DNA of 22,510 nucleotides, taken from the NCBI GenBank assembly GCA_946221915.1, contig CAMIKG010000070.1:1-22510 (forward strand). The letters are read 5' to 3'. Below, piece after piece: positions 7,362-14,133 of the stretch. The notes beneath the pieces are model-generated. The model had not been told where the DNA came from, searched no databases, and was given only the letters and a program-made list of their open reading frames with translations. Position numbers and translations under genes: made by a program. The first letter of the stretch is position 1, and each line of letters begins with the position of its first letter. The DNA comes from an uncultured Erwinia sp. Lineage in GTDB: Bacteria > Pseudomonadota > Gammaproteobacteria > Enterobacterales > Enterobacteriaceae.

Positions 7362-8291
7362 TCAGCGGCGTTCTGCAAGCGTTAGCGCGTCATTTCGCCG
7401 GAAGTAGTCACGTAATGCCTGTAGTGCCTGGCGTGTTTTTTCCGGCACCACCCGTTCCAGCGTCAGCGCCGTCAGGCGAATCGCCGCCGGACGCCACTCC
7501 GGCAGCAGCAGCATCAGTTCACCACTGCGCAGTTTGTCCTGAATCTCGAACAGCGGCTGCAGCGAAATGCCCTGACCCGCCAGCGTAAAGGCGCGCACCA
7601 CATGCATGCTGTCGCTCGATACCTGCCCTTCGGCAATACGCAGTTTCTGTGGTGGCTGATGCGCATGATGCAGTTCAATCATCCGCCCGTGGTTCTGGTT
7701 AACCGGGATGCCGCTGATCCAGCGATGATGCACCAGATCCTGCGGCGTCTCCGGGATGCCATGCGCCGAGAGATAACGCGGTGCAGCGCAAATCACCAGC
7801 GGCCACTCGACCAGCTGATGGGCTATCAGGCTGGTATCCGTCAGCTGACGGTTCACGCGCAGCGCAATATCGATGCGATGCTCAATCATATCCAGCACAT
7901 TGTCCGTGGCAATTATGCGCAGCTGCAAACCAGGATGTTGCTGCAACAATGGCGTCAGCGCTTCGCACAATGGCTGACCGCCGATGCCGACGGTGGAGGA
8001 GATGCGCAGCTCGCCGCTCAGCGTATCGCGCATCTCCGCCAGCCGCTGCCCGGCATCATGTGCGCTGCTGAGCATCGCTTCACAGCCGGGATAGAACGCC
8101 GCGCCCGCGTCCGTCAGCGTCAGTTTGCGGGTGGAACGGTGCAGCAACGGCACGCCCACCGCATTCTCCAGCTGGCGCAGATGCTGGCTGACCGCCGACG
8201 GCGAAATCCCCAGCCGCCGCCCCGCCGCTGCCAGTGAGCCTTCTTTCACCACCATGGCGAACACCGCCATGCGATTGAGATTTTCGATCAT
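7362..8291 (-). CDS. LysR-family transcription regulator
   Basis: This is a 309-residue LysR-type regulator. The N-terminal winged helix-turn-helix is clear: LNRMAVFAMVVKEGSLAAAGRRLGISPSAVSQHLRQLENAVGVPLLHRSTRKLTLTDAG (about residues 5-63). It is followed by the periplasmic-binding-like effector domain starting near residue 92 (GELRISSTVGIGG). The family is sure but the ligand is not visible. It is divergent from an NAD(P)-binding oxidoreductase at 8400, the usual arrangement for a LysR regulator and its target. No Shine-Dalgarno is obvious at the chosen ATG, although the N-terminus fits the family. This gene pair is not part of the E. coli locus as I remember it and looks like an insertion between ydhL and nemR. 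Confidence 0.9.
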   Translation of the reverse strand: MIENLNRMAVFAMVVKEGSLAAAGRRLGISPSAVSQHLRQLENAVGVPLLHRSTRKLTLTDAGAAFYPGCEAMLSSAHDAGQRLAEMRDTLSGELRISSTVGIGGQPLCEALTPLLQQHPGLQLRIIATDNVLDMIEHRIDIALRVNRQLTDTSLIAHQLVEWPLVICAAPRYLSAHGIPETPQDLVHHRWISGIPVNQNHGRMIELHHAHQPPQKLRIAEGQVSSDSMHVVRAFTLAGQGISLQPLFEIQDKLRSGELMLLLPEWRPAAIRLTALTLERVVPEKTRQALQALRDYFRRNDALTLAERR

Positions 8292-8399
8292 TCGTAAGTA
8301 TTACTTCATTGTGAAAGTGGCAATATGGCACTTATCGCCGCTATTGTTAAGGAGTAGATTGCAATCACTGAAATGTACTATGGCAAACAAGGTGGAAAA
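8292..8399. promoter_or_regulatory. divergent promoter region LysR / oxidoreductase
   Basis: This 108-bp region drives both divergent genes. An imperfect dyad at 8316-8332 (AGTG and CACT at the ends, 12 of 17 positions symmetrical) is the best candidate for the LysR site. AAGGTGG at 8389-8395 is the ribosome-binding site of the oxidoreductase. I could not assign a good -35/-10 pair. Confidence 0.3.
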
Positions 8400-9044
8400 A
8401 TGAAAATTACCGTTATTGGCGCAACCGGTTTTGTCGGCCCGGAAGTGGTAAAAGAAGCCCTGGCGCGTGGCCATCAGGTTACCGCCGTCTCCCGTTCCGG
8501 CAAAAATCTGCCGGAGCATGCCAGTCTGACAATAGCTACCGGCGATATCCACGACAGCGCCTGGCTGAGCAGCGTATTACAGGGTCAGGATGCGGTGATC
8601 AGCGCCTATAACCCAGGCTGGGCCGAGAGCGATCTGTATGAAAAATTCACCCGCGGCAGCGAACAGATTCTGGTGGCCGTGCGTGCTGCGAAAGTTAAAC
8701 GCCTGCTGGTAGTGGGTGGCGCAGGCAGTCTGCAGGTGGCGCCGGGCGTGGAACTGGTGGACACCGACGCTTTCCCGGCCGAGATCAAACCCGGCGCATT
8801 AGGCGCGCGTGATTTGCGCAATAAGCTGCAAAGCAGCGGTGCCGACCTCGACTGGACTTATCTGTCGCCCGCCGCGCTGCTGCAACCGGGTGAACGCACC
8901 GGTCAGTTCCGCGTCGGCAGCACTGAACTGCTGATGTCTGGCGATCAGCCTGCCGCGATCAGCGTTGCCGACCTGGCAGTGGCTATCGTCGATGAAATCG
9001 AAACGCCCCAGCATGTGCAGAAACAGTTTACTGTCGCCTACTAA
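8400..9044 (+). CDS. NAD(P)-binding oxidoreductase, NmrA/atypical SDR type
   Basis: The 214-residue protein opens with a Rossmann-fold dinucleotide-binding strand-loop-helix, MKITVIGATGFVGPEVVKEALARGH, with the GxxGxxG motif GATGFVG at residues 7-13. Further features typical of atypical short-chain dehydrogenases are VISAYNPGW, the strand RLLVVGGAGSLQVAPG, and DLDWTYLSPAALLQPGERTGQFRVG. No classical YxxxK catalytic pair is obvious. Members of this group are annotated as NmrA-like or NAD(P)H-binding proteins, often quinone or flavin reductases, but the substrate here is unknown. I chose the ATG at 8400 because AAGGTGG precedes it; an in-frame ATG at 8373 lacks a close ribosome-binding site. 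Regulation by the divergent LysR protein is inferred from position. Confidence 0.88.
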   Translation: MKITVIGATGFVGPEVVKEALARGHQVTAVSRSGKNLPEHASLTIATGDIHDSAWLSSVLQGQDAVISAYNPGWAESDLYEKFTRGSEQILVAVRAAKVKRLLVVGGAGSLQVAPGVELVDTDAFPAEIKPGALGARDLRNKLQSSGADLDWTYLSPAALLQPGERTGQFRVGSTELLMSGDQPAAISVADLAVAIVDEIETPQHVQKQFTVAY

Positions 9045-9048
9045 AACT

Positions 9049-9107
9049 GTTGCCGTTTAACGTCGTCTGTCCCGTGCCACAGAGGAGACGGGACAGACGA
9101 CAGCAAC
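9049..9107. terminator. long inverted repeat after the oxidoreductase gene
   Basis: GTCGTCTGTCCCGT (9062-9075) and ACGGGACAGACGAC (9088-9101) are perfect 14-bp arms around a 12-nt loop. An outer GTTGC / GCAAC pair (9049-9053 and 9103-9107) lengthens the stem. It starts just past the stop codon of the oxidoreductase gene. No T-run follows on either strand, so it is an unusual terminator; it may instead protect the mRNA 3' end or be a relic of an inserted palindrome. Confidence 0.55.
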
Positions 9108-9210
9108 GCTATTCATGACGTTCAAAGCCATTTTCGCACCTTCGCGCCGCACAACCTCTGTTGCAGAGCATGAACCAAATGTGCGCAGTCGTCAGCCGCT
9201 TCCCTTGCAT

Positions 9211-9226
9211 TAGACCAACTGGTCTA
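9211..9226. promoter_or_regulatory. NemR operator upstream of nemR
   Basis: TAGACC-AACT-GGTCTA is a perfect palindrome with a 4-nt spacer, matching the NemR box known from E. coli. A TTGCAT -35-like hexamer sits directly on its left edge (9205-9210), so the operator fills the promoter spacer, and the nemR ATG follows 14 nt later. Binding there would block the whole nemR-nemA transcript. Confidence 0.85.
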
Positions 9227-9240
9227 TTACCCTGTGCCCC

Positions 9241-9834
9241 ATGAATAAAACGACCCGACACGATACCTGCGAACATCTGCTCGCCACTGGCGAGGAGCTT
9301 TGCATTCACCGCGGCTTTACCGGCATGGGACTGAGCGAACTGCTCACCGTGGCGGAAGTGCCGAAGGGATCGTTTTATCACTACTTCCGCTCGAAAGAGG
9401 CGTTTGGCGTGGCGATGCTGGAGCGTTATTTCGCCCGCTATCACCATCAGGTACGCCGCTTTCTGGAAGAGGATGCACAACATCCACGCCAGCGCCTGCT
9501 GGACTATTATCGGCTGGCGTATGAACGTTTCTGCCAGGATAGCGCGTTTGCCGCCTGCCTGTCGGTAAAACTGTCGGCGGAGGTGTGTGACCTGTCCGAG
9601 CCGATGCGTGTGGCGCTGGACCAGGGTTCGAAGGCGATTATTGCGGCACTGGCGGCAACACTTCAGCGTGCCGAACAACTGGGTGAAGTGCGCCTCAGCG
9701 CCAGCGCCGACATTACCGCAGAAACGCTGTATATGTTGTGGCTGGGCGCCAGCCTGCAGTGCAAAATCCGCCGTGACAGCGCGGCGCTGAGTTACGCCTG
9801 CGATGCTATCGAACGTATGCTGCCCACAGCCTGA
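9241..9834 (+). CDS. nemR: electrophile- and HOCl-sensing TetR-family repressor NemR
   Basis: NemR represses nemA and gloA and is released by N-ethylmaleimide, quinones, methylglyoxal and hypochlorite reacting with its cysteines. This 197-residue protein (E. coli 199 aa) has the TetR helix-turn-helix GMGLSELLTVAEVPKGSFYHYFRSKEAFGVAMLERYF (about residues 28-64), almost identical to E. coli. The redox residues known from E. coli are kept at the same positions: Cys98, Cys106, Cys116 and Lys175, the last two named partners of the sensing chemistry being Cys106 and Lys175. Extra cysteines occur at 10 and 174. The C-terminal half is otherwise divergent. The start has no clear Shine-Dalgarno (CCCTGTGCCCC precedes it), so translation may be weak. 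Confidence 0.94.
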   Translation: MNKTTRHDTCEHLLATGEELCIHRGFTGMGLSELLTVAEVPKGSFYHYFRSKEAFGVAMLERYFARYHHQVRRFLEEDAQHPRQRLLDYYRLAYERFCQDSAFAACLSVKLSAEVCDLSEPMRVALDQGSKAIIAALAATLQRAEQLGEVRLSASADITAETLYMLWLGASLQCKIRRDSAALSYACDAIERMLPTA

Positions 9835-9853
9835 TTTTTAAAAAGAAAGTTAC

Positions 9854-9868
9854 TAGTCGACCGGTCTA
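9854..9868. promoter_or_regulatory. possible second NemR half-site before nemA
   Basis: GGTCTA at 9863-9868 repeats one half of the NemR palindrome, and GACCGGTC (9859-9866) is itself a palindrome. The left half (TAGTCG) matches the consensus poorly. It lies 16 nt before the nemA ATG, inside the 50-nt nemR-nemA gap. It could be a weak secondary site or a degenerate operator. Confidence 0.35.
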
Positions 9869-9884
9869 ATACAGGAGTCTTGCA

Positions 9885-10976
9885 ATGACAAAGCTGTTTA
9901 CCCCGCTGAAAGTAGGCGCGATCACCGTCCCAAACCGCATTTTTATGGCGCCATTGACCCGTCTGCGCAGCATCGAGCCGGGCGATATTCCGACACCGCT
10001 GATGGGTGAATACTACCGCCAGCGCGCCAGCTCAGGTCTGATTATTACCGAAGCCACCCAGATCTCCTTCCAGGCGAAAGGCTACGCCGGTGCGCCTGGC
10101 CTGCATACGCCAGAGCAGATTGCCGCCTGGAAAGCGATCAACGCCGGTATTCATGCCGAAAACGGCCACAGTTCAGTGCAGCTATGGCACACCGGCCGTA
10201 TTTCTCATACCAGCCTGCAGCCGGATCAGCAGCCCCCTGTCGCCCCTTCCGCCATCGCCGCTAATACCCGCACCTCGCTGCGTGATGAACAGGGCCGCAC
10301 CATTCGCGAAGAGACCTCCACGCCACGCGCGCTGGAAAAAGCCGAAATCGCCCAGATTGTGCAGGATTTCCGCCAGGCAGCGACCAATGCCAAAGAAGCA
10401 GACTTCGACCTGCTGGAGCTTCACTCCGCCCACGGTTATCTGATCCATCAGTTCCTGTCTCCGGCGTCTAACCAGCGTACCGATGAGTATGGCGGCAGCA
10501 TTGAAAATCGCACCCGCTTCGCGCTGGAAGTGGTCGACGCGGCCATTGCTGGCTGGAGCGCGGACCGCATTGGTATCCGTATCTCCCCGCTGGGTCCGTT
10601 CAATGGTCTCGACAACGGCGACGATCAGGAAGAAGCGGCGCTGTACTACATTGCTGAGCTGGCGAAACGTAATCTCGCCTACCTGCATATCTCGGAACCA
10701 GACTGGGCAGGCGGTAAGCCTTACAGCGAAGCGTTCCGTAAAGCGATTCGCGCCATCTACCCTGGCGTCATTGTCGGCGCAGGCGCTTATACTGCGGAGA
10801 AAGGCGAAGAGCTGATTAGCAAAGGGCTGATCGACGCCGTTGCTTTTGGCCGCGTCTATATCGCCAACCCGGATCTGGTGACGCGTCTGCAGAAAAAAGC
10901 ACCGCTGAACGAGCCAAAACCGGAAAGTTTCTATGGCGGCGGCGCGGAAGGTTATACCGACTACCCGACGCTGTAA
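9885..10976 (+). CDS. nemA: N-ethylmaleimide reductase NemA (Old Yellow Enzyme family)
   Basis: NemA is an FMN- and NAD(P)H-dependent reductase of the Old Yellow Enzyme family that reduces electrophilic alkenes such as N-ethylmaleimide and quinones, and also nitro compounds and nitrate esters. The 363-residue protein (E. coli 365 aa) starts with LFTPLKVGAITVPNRIFMAPLTRLRS. It carries the barrel motifs VQLWHTGRISH, FDLLELHSAHGYLIHQFLSPASNQRTDEYGGSIENR (substrate and FMN site) and VAFGRVYIANPDL near the C-terminus. AGGAG lies 7 nt upstream of the ATG. It follows nemR by 50 nt and shares its operator, so it should be induced when NemR is oxidised or alkylated. Confidence 0.96.
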   Translation: MTKLFTPLKVGAITVPNRIFMAPLTRLRSIEPGDIPTPLMGEYYRQRASSGLIITEATQISFQAKGYAGAPGLHTPEQIAAWKAINAGIHAENGHSSVQLWHTGRISHTSLQPDQQPPVAPSAIAANTRTSLRDEQGRTIREETSTPRALEKAEIAQIVQDFRQAATNAKEADFDLLELHSAHGYLIHQFLSPASNQRTDEYGGSIENRTRFALEVVDAAIAGWSADRIGIRISPLGPFNGLDNGDDQEEAALYYIAELAKRNLAYLHISEPDWAGGKPYSEAFRKAIRAIYPGVIVGAGAYTAEKGEELISKGLIDAVAFGRVYIANPDLVTRLQKKAPLNEPKPESFYGGGAEGYTDYPTL

Positions 10977-10982
10977 TTCTGC

Positions 10983-11006
10983 TGCCGCAGACGGATTTCT
11001 GCGGCA
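10983..11006 (+). terminator. hairpin between nemA and gloA
   Basis: TGCCGCAG (10983-10990) and CTGCGGCA (10999-11006) form a perfect 8-bp stem just after the nemA stop codon. AAAC follows instead of a U-run, so read-through into gloA is likely; the stem may act as an attenuator or a 3'-end stabiliser. Confidence 0.4.
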
Positions 11007-11011
11007 AAACA

Positions 11012-11040
11012 TTAACATAGCGGTTAATCGTGGCTATACT
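11012..11040 (+). promoter_or_regulatory. gloA promoter
   Basis: TTAACA (11012-11017) and TATACT (11035-11040) are separated by 17 nt, a good sigma-70 pair. The predicted start is about 20 nt before the gloA ATG. It implies that gloA is expressed alone as well as from nemRA read-through. No NemR-type palindrome overlaps it. Confidence 0.6.
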
Positions 11041-11067
11041 GAGCGAATTAACCAGAGAGAGGACATT

Positions 11068-11475
11068 ATGCGCTTACTTCATACCATGTTGCGCGTTGGC
11101 GACCTGCAACGTTCCATTGATTTCTACACCCGAGTGCTGGGTATGCGCGTACTGCGCCAGAGTGAAAACACCGAATACAAATACACCCTCGCCTTTGTTG
11201 GTTACACCGAAGAGAGCGAAGGGGCGGTGATCGAACTGACCTATAACTGGGGCGTGGACAGCTACGATCTCGGTAATGCTTACGGTCATATCGCTCTGGG
11301 CGTGGATGACGTGGCGGCGACCTGCGATCGTATCCGTAACGCAGGCGGTAACGTCACGCGTGAAGCCGGTCCGGTTAAAGGCGGCACCACCGTGATCGCA
11401 TTTGTGGAAGATCCCGATGGTTACAAAATCGAGCTGATCGAAAATAAAGACGCCGGTCACGGCCTCGGCAATTAA
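11068..11475 (+). CDS. gloA: lactoylglutathione lyase (glyoxalase I) GloA
   Basis: GloA converts the hemithioacetal of methylglyoxal and glutathione to S-lactoylglutathione, the first step of methylglyoxal detoxification. The 135-residue protein equals the E. coli enzyme in length. The four metal ligands are at the expected positions: His5, Glu56, His74 and Glu122 (Ni-type bacterial enzyme). Typical sequences are LLHTMLRVGDLQRSIDFYTRVLGM and EDPDGYKIELIE. The frame is open further upstream into nemA, but the conserved start MRLLHTMLRV at 11068, with GAGAGG upstream, is clearly right. Its place behind nemRA links methylglyoxal removal to electrophile sensing. Confidence 0.97.
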   Translation: MRLLHTMLRVGDLQRSIDFYTRVLGMRVLRQSENTEYKYTLAFVGYTEESEGAVIELTYNWGVDSYDLGNAYGHIALGVDDVAATCDRIRNAGGNVTREAGPVKGGTTVIAFVEDPDGYKIELIENKDAGHGLGN

Positions 11476-11482
11476 TCCCTCA

Positions 11483-11503
11483 GGGGTGTCCGCGCGACAC
11501 CCC
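11483..11503 (+). terminator. gloA terminator
   Basis: GGGGTGTC (11483-11490) and GACACCCC (11496-11503) form a perfect 8-bp stem around CGCGC, about 7 nt after the gloA stop codon. TTCC follows, a poor U-tract, but the stem is very stable. Confidence 0.65.
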
Positions 11504-11519
11504 TTCCTGATATCCCCTG

Positions 11520-11548
11520 CTGCAAGCCCTTCTGAAATTTGCCATAAT
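11520..11548 (+). promoter_or_regulatory. possible rnt promoter
   Basis: CATAAT at 11543-11548 is a good -10 hexamer; CTGCAA at 11520-11525 is a weak -35 at 17 nt. The predicted start lies about 25 nt before the rnt ATG, which is preceded by a T-rich tract. Confidence 0.4.
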
Positions 11549-11580
11549 GCGCGCTGCTTTTTTTCGTCAACGAGAACCCG

Positions 11581-12255
11581 ATGTCTGAACCGAAAGAACT
11601 GAACTCCCTGTGCGACCGCTTTCGCGGCTTTTATCCGGTAGTGATTGATGTGGAAACCGCCGGTTTTAACGCCAAAACTGACGCCCTGCTGGAAATTGCC
11701 GCTGTCACCTTAAAAATGGATGAAAACGGCTGGCTGGAAAAAGACCAGACCCTGCATTTTCACGTCGAGCCATTCGAAGGGTCAATTCTCGTACCGGAAG
11801 CACTGGCCTTTAACGGCATCGACCCGCATAACCCGCTGCGCGGCGCGGTCAGTGAACATGATGCGCTGCACGCCATTTTTAAACTGGTGCGCAAAGGGAT
11901 CAAAGACACCAACTGTAACCGGGCGATTATGGTGGCGCACAATGCCACATTTGACCTGAATTTTATGAGCGCTGCTGCCGAACGCGCCGCGCTGAAGCGT
12001 AATCCGTTCCATCCCTTCGTCACTTTTGACACCGCCGCGCTGAGCGGGCTGGTGGTAGGACAAACCGTACTGGCGAAAGCCTGTAAAGCGGCGGGCATTC
12101 CCTTCGACAGTACCCAGGCGCATTCTGCTCTGTATGATACCGAGCAAACGGCTGATCTGTTCTGTGAACTGGTGAATCGCTGGAAACGTCTGGGTGGCTG
12201 GCCACTGGCACCGCTGGCGGAAGACGATGAGACAAACGATGGTGAAGCGAGCTGA
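11581..12255 (+). CDS. rnt: ribonuclease T
   Basis: RNase T is a DEDD-family 3'-5' exonuclease that trims tRNA 3' ends (end turnover) and matures 5S and 23S rRNA. The 224-residue protein is a little longer than E. coli RNase T (215 aa) because of an acidic C-terminal tail, LAEDDETNDGEAS. The catalytic residues are at the E. coli positions: Asp23 and Glu25 (VIDVETAGF), Asp125 (AHNATFDLNF), His181 and Asp186 (AHSALYDTE). In E. coli the giant helicase gene lhr follows directly; here rnt is followed by a repeat and a terminator, then grxD on the other strand. Confidence 0.97.
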   Translation: MSEPKELNSLCDRFRGFYPVVIDVETAGFNAKTDALLEIAAVTLKMDENGWLEKDQTLHFHVEPFEGSILVPEALAFNGIDPHNPLRGAVSEHDALHAIFKLVRKGIKDTNCNRAIMVAHNATFDLNFMSAAAERAALKRNPFHPFVTFDTAALSGLVVGQTVLAKACKAAGIPFDSTQAHSALYDTEQTADLFCELVNRWKRLGGWPLAPLAEDDETNDGEAS

Positions 12256-12354
12256 GCGGCAGACCGCGAATCAGTCAGCAATGAAATACCGTCTTACGCG
12301 CTACCCGGCAAAATATATTCCCGCATCAGTCAGGTCAGAAAACAGACAACACGT
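12256..12354. other. non-coding DNA after rnt
   Basis: This stretch follows the rnt stop codon. It has no gene, no clear hairpin and no trace of an lhr-like protein. It leads into the degenerate repeat copy at 12355. Confidence 0.4.
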
Positions 12355-12440
12355 AAAGTCTGGCTTTAGGGGAAACATTCCGATGGCTCCGGAACGGCCT
12401 GACCGCGTGAATGGTAGCCCCGGAATCTCGATCAACCAGA
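12355..12440 (-). repeat. dispersed intergenic repeat, copy C (degenerate, inverted)
   Basis: Read on the minus strand, this region matches the two copies downstream of cfa. The best block, 12355-12407, shares about 83% of positions by eye with copy B (19425-19528), including CTTTAGGGGAAAC (plus strand here) and CGATGGCTCCG. A block of roughly 12 nt is missing after that, and similarity resumes weakly to about 12440 (ATCAACCAGAT against ATCAGGCGACCAG). It lies between the convergent genes rnt and grxD. Confidence 0.75.
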
Positions 12441-12466
12441 TAACGTAACGCACGGCCACAAACAAC

Positions 12467-12490
12467 AAAGGGCGGAAATTTCCGCCCTTT
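12467..12490. terminator. bidirectional intrinsic terminator rnt/grxD
   Basis: AAAGGGCGG and CCGCCCTTT form a fully palindromic hairpin through AAATTT. Plus-strand TTTTGTTT follows it, and an A-rich run (aaacaacaaag) precedes it, which serves as a U-tract for the minus strand. It terminates rnt and grxD, which converge here. Confidence 0.85.
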
Positions 12491-12514
12491 TGTTTATGCT
12501 GCATTCCGGCGCAT

Positions 12515-12847
12515 TTATTCTGCGTCTTTATGCTTCGCCGCCGTCTCTTTAATCAGCGTCTGCAGCTCACCGCGCTGGAACATCTCCACCACGATATCAC
12601 AGCCGCCAATCAGCTCACCTTCCACCCACAGCTGCGGGAAAGTCGGCCAGTTAGCGTATTTTGGCAATTCAGCACGGATATCCGGGTTCTGCAGAATGTC
12701 TACATAAGCAAAACGCTCGCCACAGGCAGAAAGTGCCTGCACGGTCTGGGCAGAGAAGCCGCAGCTTGGCAGCTTAGGGGAACCTTTCATGTACAGCAGA
12801 ATCGGGTTTTCTTCGATCTGGCGCTGAATTTTTTCAACAGTACTCAT
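12515..12847 (-). CDS. grxD: monothiol glutaredoxin GrxD (Grx4)
   Basis: GrxD is a CGFS-type monothiol glutaredoxin that binds and delivers Fe-S clusters with glutathione and BolA partners. The 110-residue protein (E. coli 115 aa) has the active-site CGFS at residues 29-32 within YMKGSPKLPSCGFSAQ, the WPTFPQLWVEGELIGGCDIV glutathione-binding segment, and a C-terminal KETAAKHKDAE. A clear Shine-Dalgarno (AAGGAAGG) precedes the ATG. It converges with rnt and is divergent from mepH. Confidence 0.96.
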   Translation of the reverse strand: MSTVEKIQRQIEENPILLYMKGSPKLPSCGFSAQTVQALSACGERFAYVDILQNPDIRAELPKYANWPTFPQLWVEGELIGGCDIVVEMFQRGELQTLIKETAAKHKDAE

Positions 12848-12883
12848 AGTGGCCTTCCTTTAATTCGTTACTTCGTGTCAGCT

Positions 12884-12911
12884 ATTGTAGCGGTAGTGTG
12901 TCGCCTGTGAA
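12884..12911 (-). promoter_or_regulatory. grxD promoter
   Basis: On the minus strand, TTCACA (12906-12911) is a 5-of-6 match to the -35 consensus and TACAAT (12884-12889) is a 5-of-6 match to the -10, with a 16-nt spacer. Transcription would start about 30 nt before the grxD ATG. Confidence 0.65.
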
Positions 12912-13100
12912 AACGAGATTTTGCACCGCGATAGCGCTGAAAGGCCCATTATGCCAAATCCCATGAACAAAATAACAATTACTTCTCATTTCCAGCGATT
13001 AATCCAGTCATACCTGGCAATAATATTGGTGAGATAAGCAGCTGATCGGGTTCATTTATGACACTGATAACATTAATAAACTCATTAATCCAAAAAGCGC

Positions 13101-13130
13101 TTACCTTTTGCGAAAAAGTTAGATTAGAAT
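13101..13130 (+). promoter_or_regulatory. possible mepH promoter
   Basis: TTACCT (13101-13106) and TAGAAT (13125-13130) are 18 nt apart. If used, the mRNA would start near 13137 and carry a leader of about 125 nt. Confidence 0.4.
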
Positions 13131-13139
13131 TGCCAGACC

Positions 13140-13260
13140 CTGCCGCGGGCAGCGGCAGACAGAATTGAGGCCCCAGTGTTAATCCGCGTAAAACACGCAG
13201 TAACGGTGGGATGTGGGTATGCTCCTCTCAGAGGCGAATGAGAGCTTAATCTGAAACAAC
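13140..13260 (+). other. structured mepH leader
   Basis: The leader holds a stable hairpin CTGCCGC / GCGGCAG (13140-13158), a GCGT / ACGC stem near 13186-13198, and a CCTC / GAGG hairpin near 13223-13233. The last competes with a GCTC / GAGC pairing just before the start codon. No riboswitch class that I know matches. No strong Shine-Dalgarno precedes the mepH ATG, so translation may depend on this structure. Confidence 0.4.
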
Positions 13261-13261
13261 C

Positions 13262-14080
13262 ATGCGTTTATTAATTACACTCTTTATGCTGGCCTTTGCC
13301 CAGCTGTTCTTTAATCTGGCGCACGCATCGCCACATACCCCTATGAATGCCAGTCAGCAAAAGGCGGAGAAGAAAAGTGCCAGTGCTGATGAGCGCCGTA
13401 AAAAACGGCCGGTGAAAACCAGCGAAAAAAAATCCGCCAATAAAACCAGCAAACCGGAAAAGAAAGTCCGCCAGACGACCGCTCAGACCACGAAACAGAA
13501 GAAAACCAGCGTCGCCGCCCTCTCCCTGAACAAAGTCAAAAACAAAGGCGAAGAGAAAAAGCAGCTGGTGAAACGCTATGCACCACAGCGCAAGCGTAAA
13601 GCAGCGGAAGCGAATGACGTCGCCAGCGTGGACAACGGCCCGTTAAAAATGAGCAAAGCGCACCGTGAGCGCTATCAGAAAGCGCGTGAAACCGCGATGA
13701 ACAAACTGATGGGACAGCTGGGCAAACCCTATTTATGGGGCGGCAACTCACCGCGTTCCGGTTTCGACTGCAGTGGTCTGGTGTGGTACGCCTACAAAGA
13801 TCTGGTGAAAATTAAGATCCCGCGCACCGCCAATGAAATGTATCACCTGCGTGATGCTGCACAGGTCAAACGCGAATCGCTGGAGAAAGGCGACCTGGTG
13901 TTCTTCCGCATCAATAACCGCGGCGCAGCAGATCATGTTGGCGTTTACCTCGGTAACGGCAAGTTTATCCAGTCACCGCGCACCGGCAAAGATATCCAGA
14001 TCAGCGCCCTGAGCGAAGAGTACTGGCAGCGCCATTATGTCGGCGCACGTCGTGTTATGACGCCAAAAACTATTCGCTGA
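13262..14080 (+). CDS. mepH: murein DD-endopeptidase MepH (NlpC/P60)
   Basis: MepH cleaves D-Ala-meso-DAP cross-links to let new peptidoglycan be inserted. The 272-residue protein (E. coli 271 aa) has a signal peptide MRLLITLFMLAFAQLFFNLAHA. A long Lys/Ser/Thr-rich, presumably disordered linker follows (about residues 30-130). The NlpC/P60 domain runs from about residue 141. Catalytic Cys170 lies in GFDCSGLVWYAYKD and His225 in ADHVGVYLG; the third position is probably Gln237 in FIQSPRTG, as in E. coli MepH. The linker differs strongly from E. coli while the catalytic domain is nearly identical. In E. coli sodB follows; here ynhF follows on the opposite strand. Confidence 0.95.
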   Translation: MRLLITLFMLAFAQLFFNLAHASPHTPMNASQQKAEKKSASADERRKKRPVKTSEKKSANKTSKPEKKVRQTTAQTTKQKKTSVAALSLNKVKNKGEEKKQLVKRYAPQRKRKAAEANDVASVDNGPLKMSKAHRERYQKARETAMNKLMGQLGKPYLWGGNSPRSGFDCSGLVWYAYKDLVKIKIPRTANEMYHLRDAAQVKRESLEKGDLVFFRINNRGAADHVGVYLGNGKFIQSPRTGKDIQISALSEEYWQRHYVGARRVMTPKTIR

Positions 14081-14094
14081 GTCCGTTGCGCAAC

Positions 14095-14133
14095 AAAAAA
14101 AAACGCCTGATGCATGCATCGGGCGTTTTACTT
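14095..14133. terminator. bidirectional terminator mepH/ynhF
   Basis: AAACGCC-T-GATG (14101-14112) pairs with CATC-G-GGCGTTT (14117-14128) around CATG, a 12-bp stem with one G-T pair. An A-run precedes it (14095-14103) and TTTTACTTTT surrounds the right end, so it can terminate both mepH and ynhF. Confidence 0.88.

Larger units (their letters stand above)
12848..13261. other. divergent grxD / mepH intergenic region
   Basis: This AT-rich 414-bp stretch has no gene that I can support. Its left end holds the grxD promoter and its right third holds a mepH promoter candidate and a structured mepH leader. Between about 12915 and 13095 I see only low-complexity AT-rich DNA with no stable hairpin and no operator I recognise. 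Confidence 0.5.

Noticed and set aside
9109..9678. 189-codon minus-strand frame over nemR
   Set aside because: It is antisense to nemR, a well-recognised regulator, and resembles no family I know.
12194..12448. Plus-strand frame overlapping the rnt end
   Set aside because: It overlaps rnt in another frame and then reads through the repeat copy; no independent coding evidence.
13137..13261. A known riboswitch in the mepH leader
   Set aside because: I compared it by eye with cobalamin, FMN, TPP, lysine and c-di-GMP conserved cores; none of their signature boxes is present.
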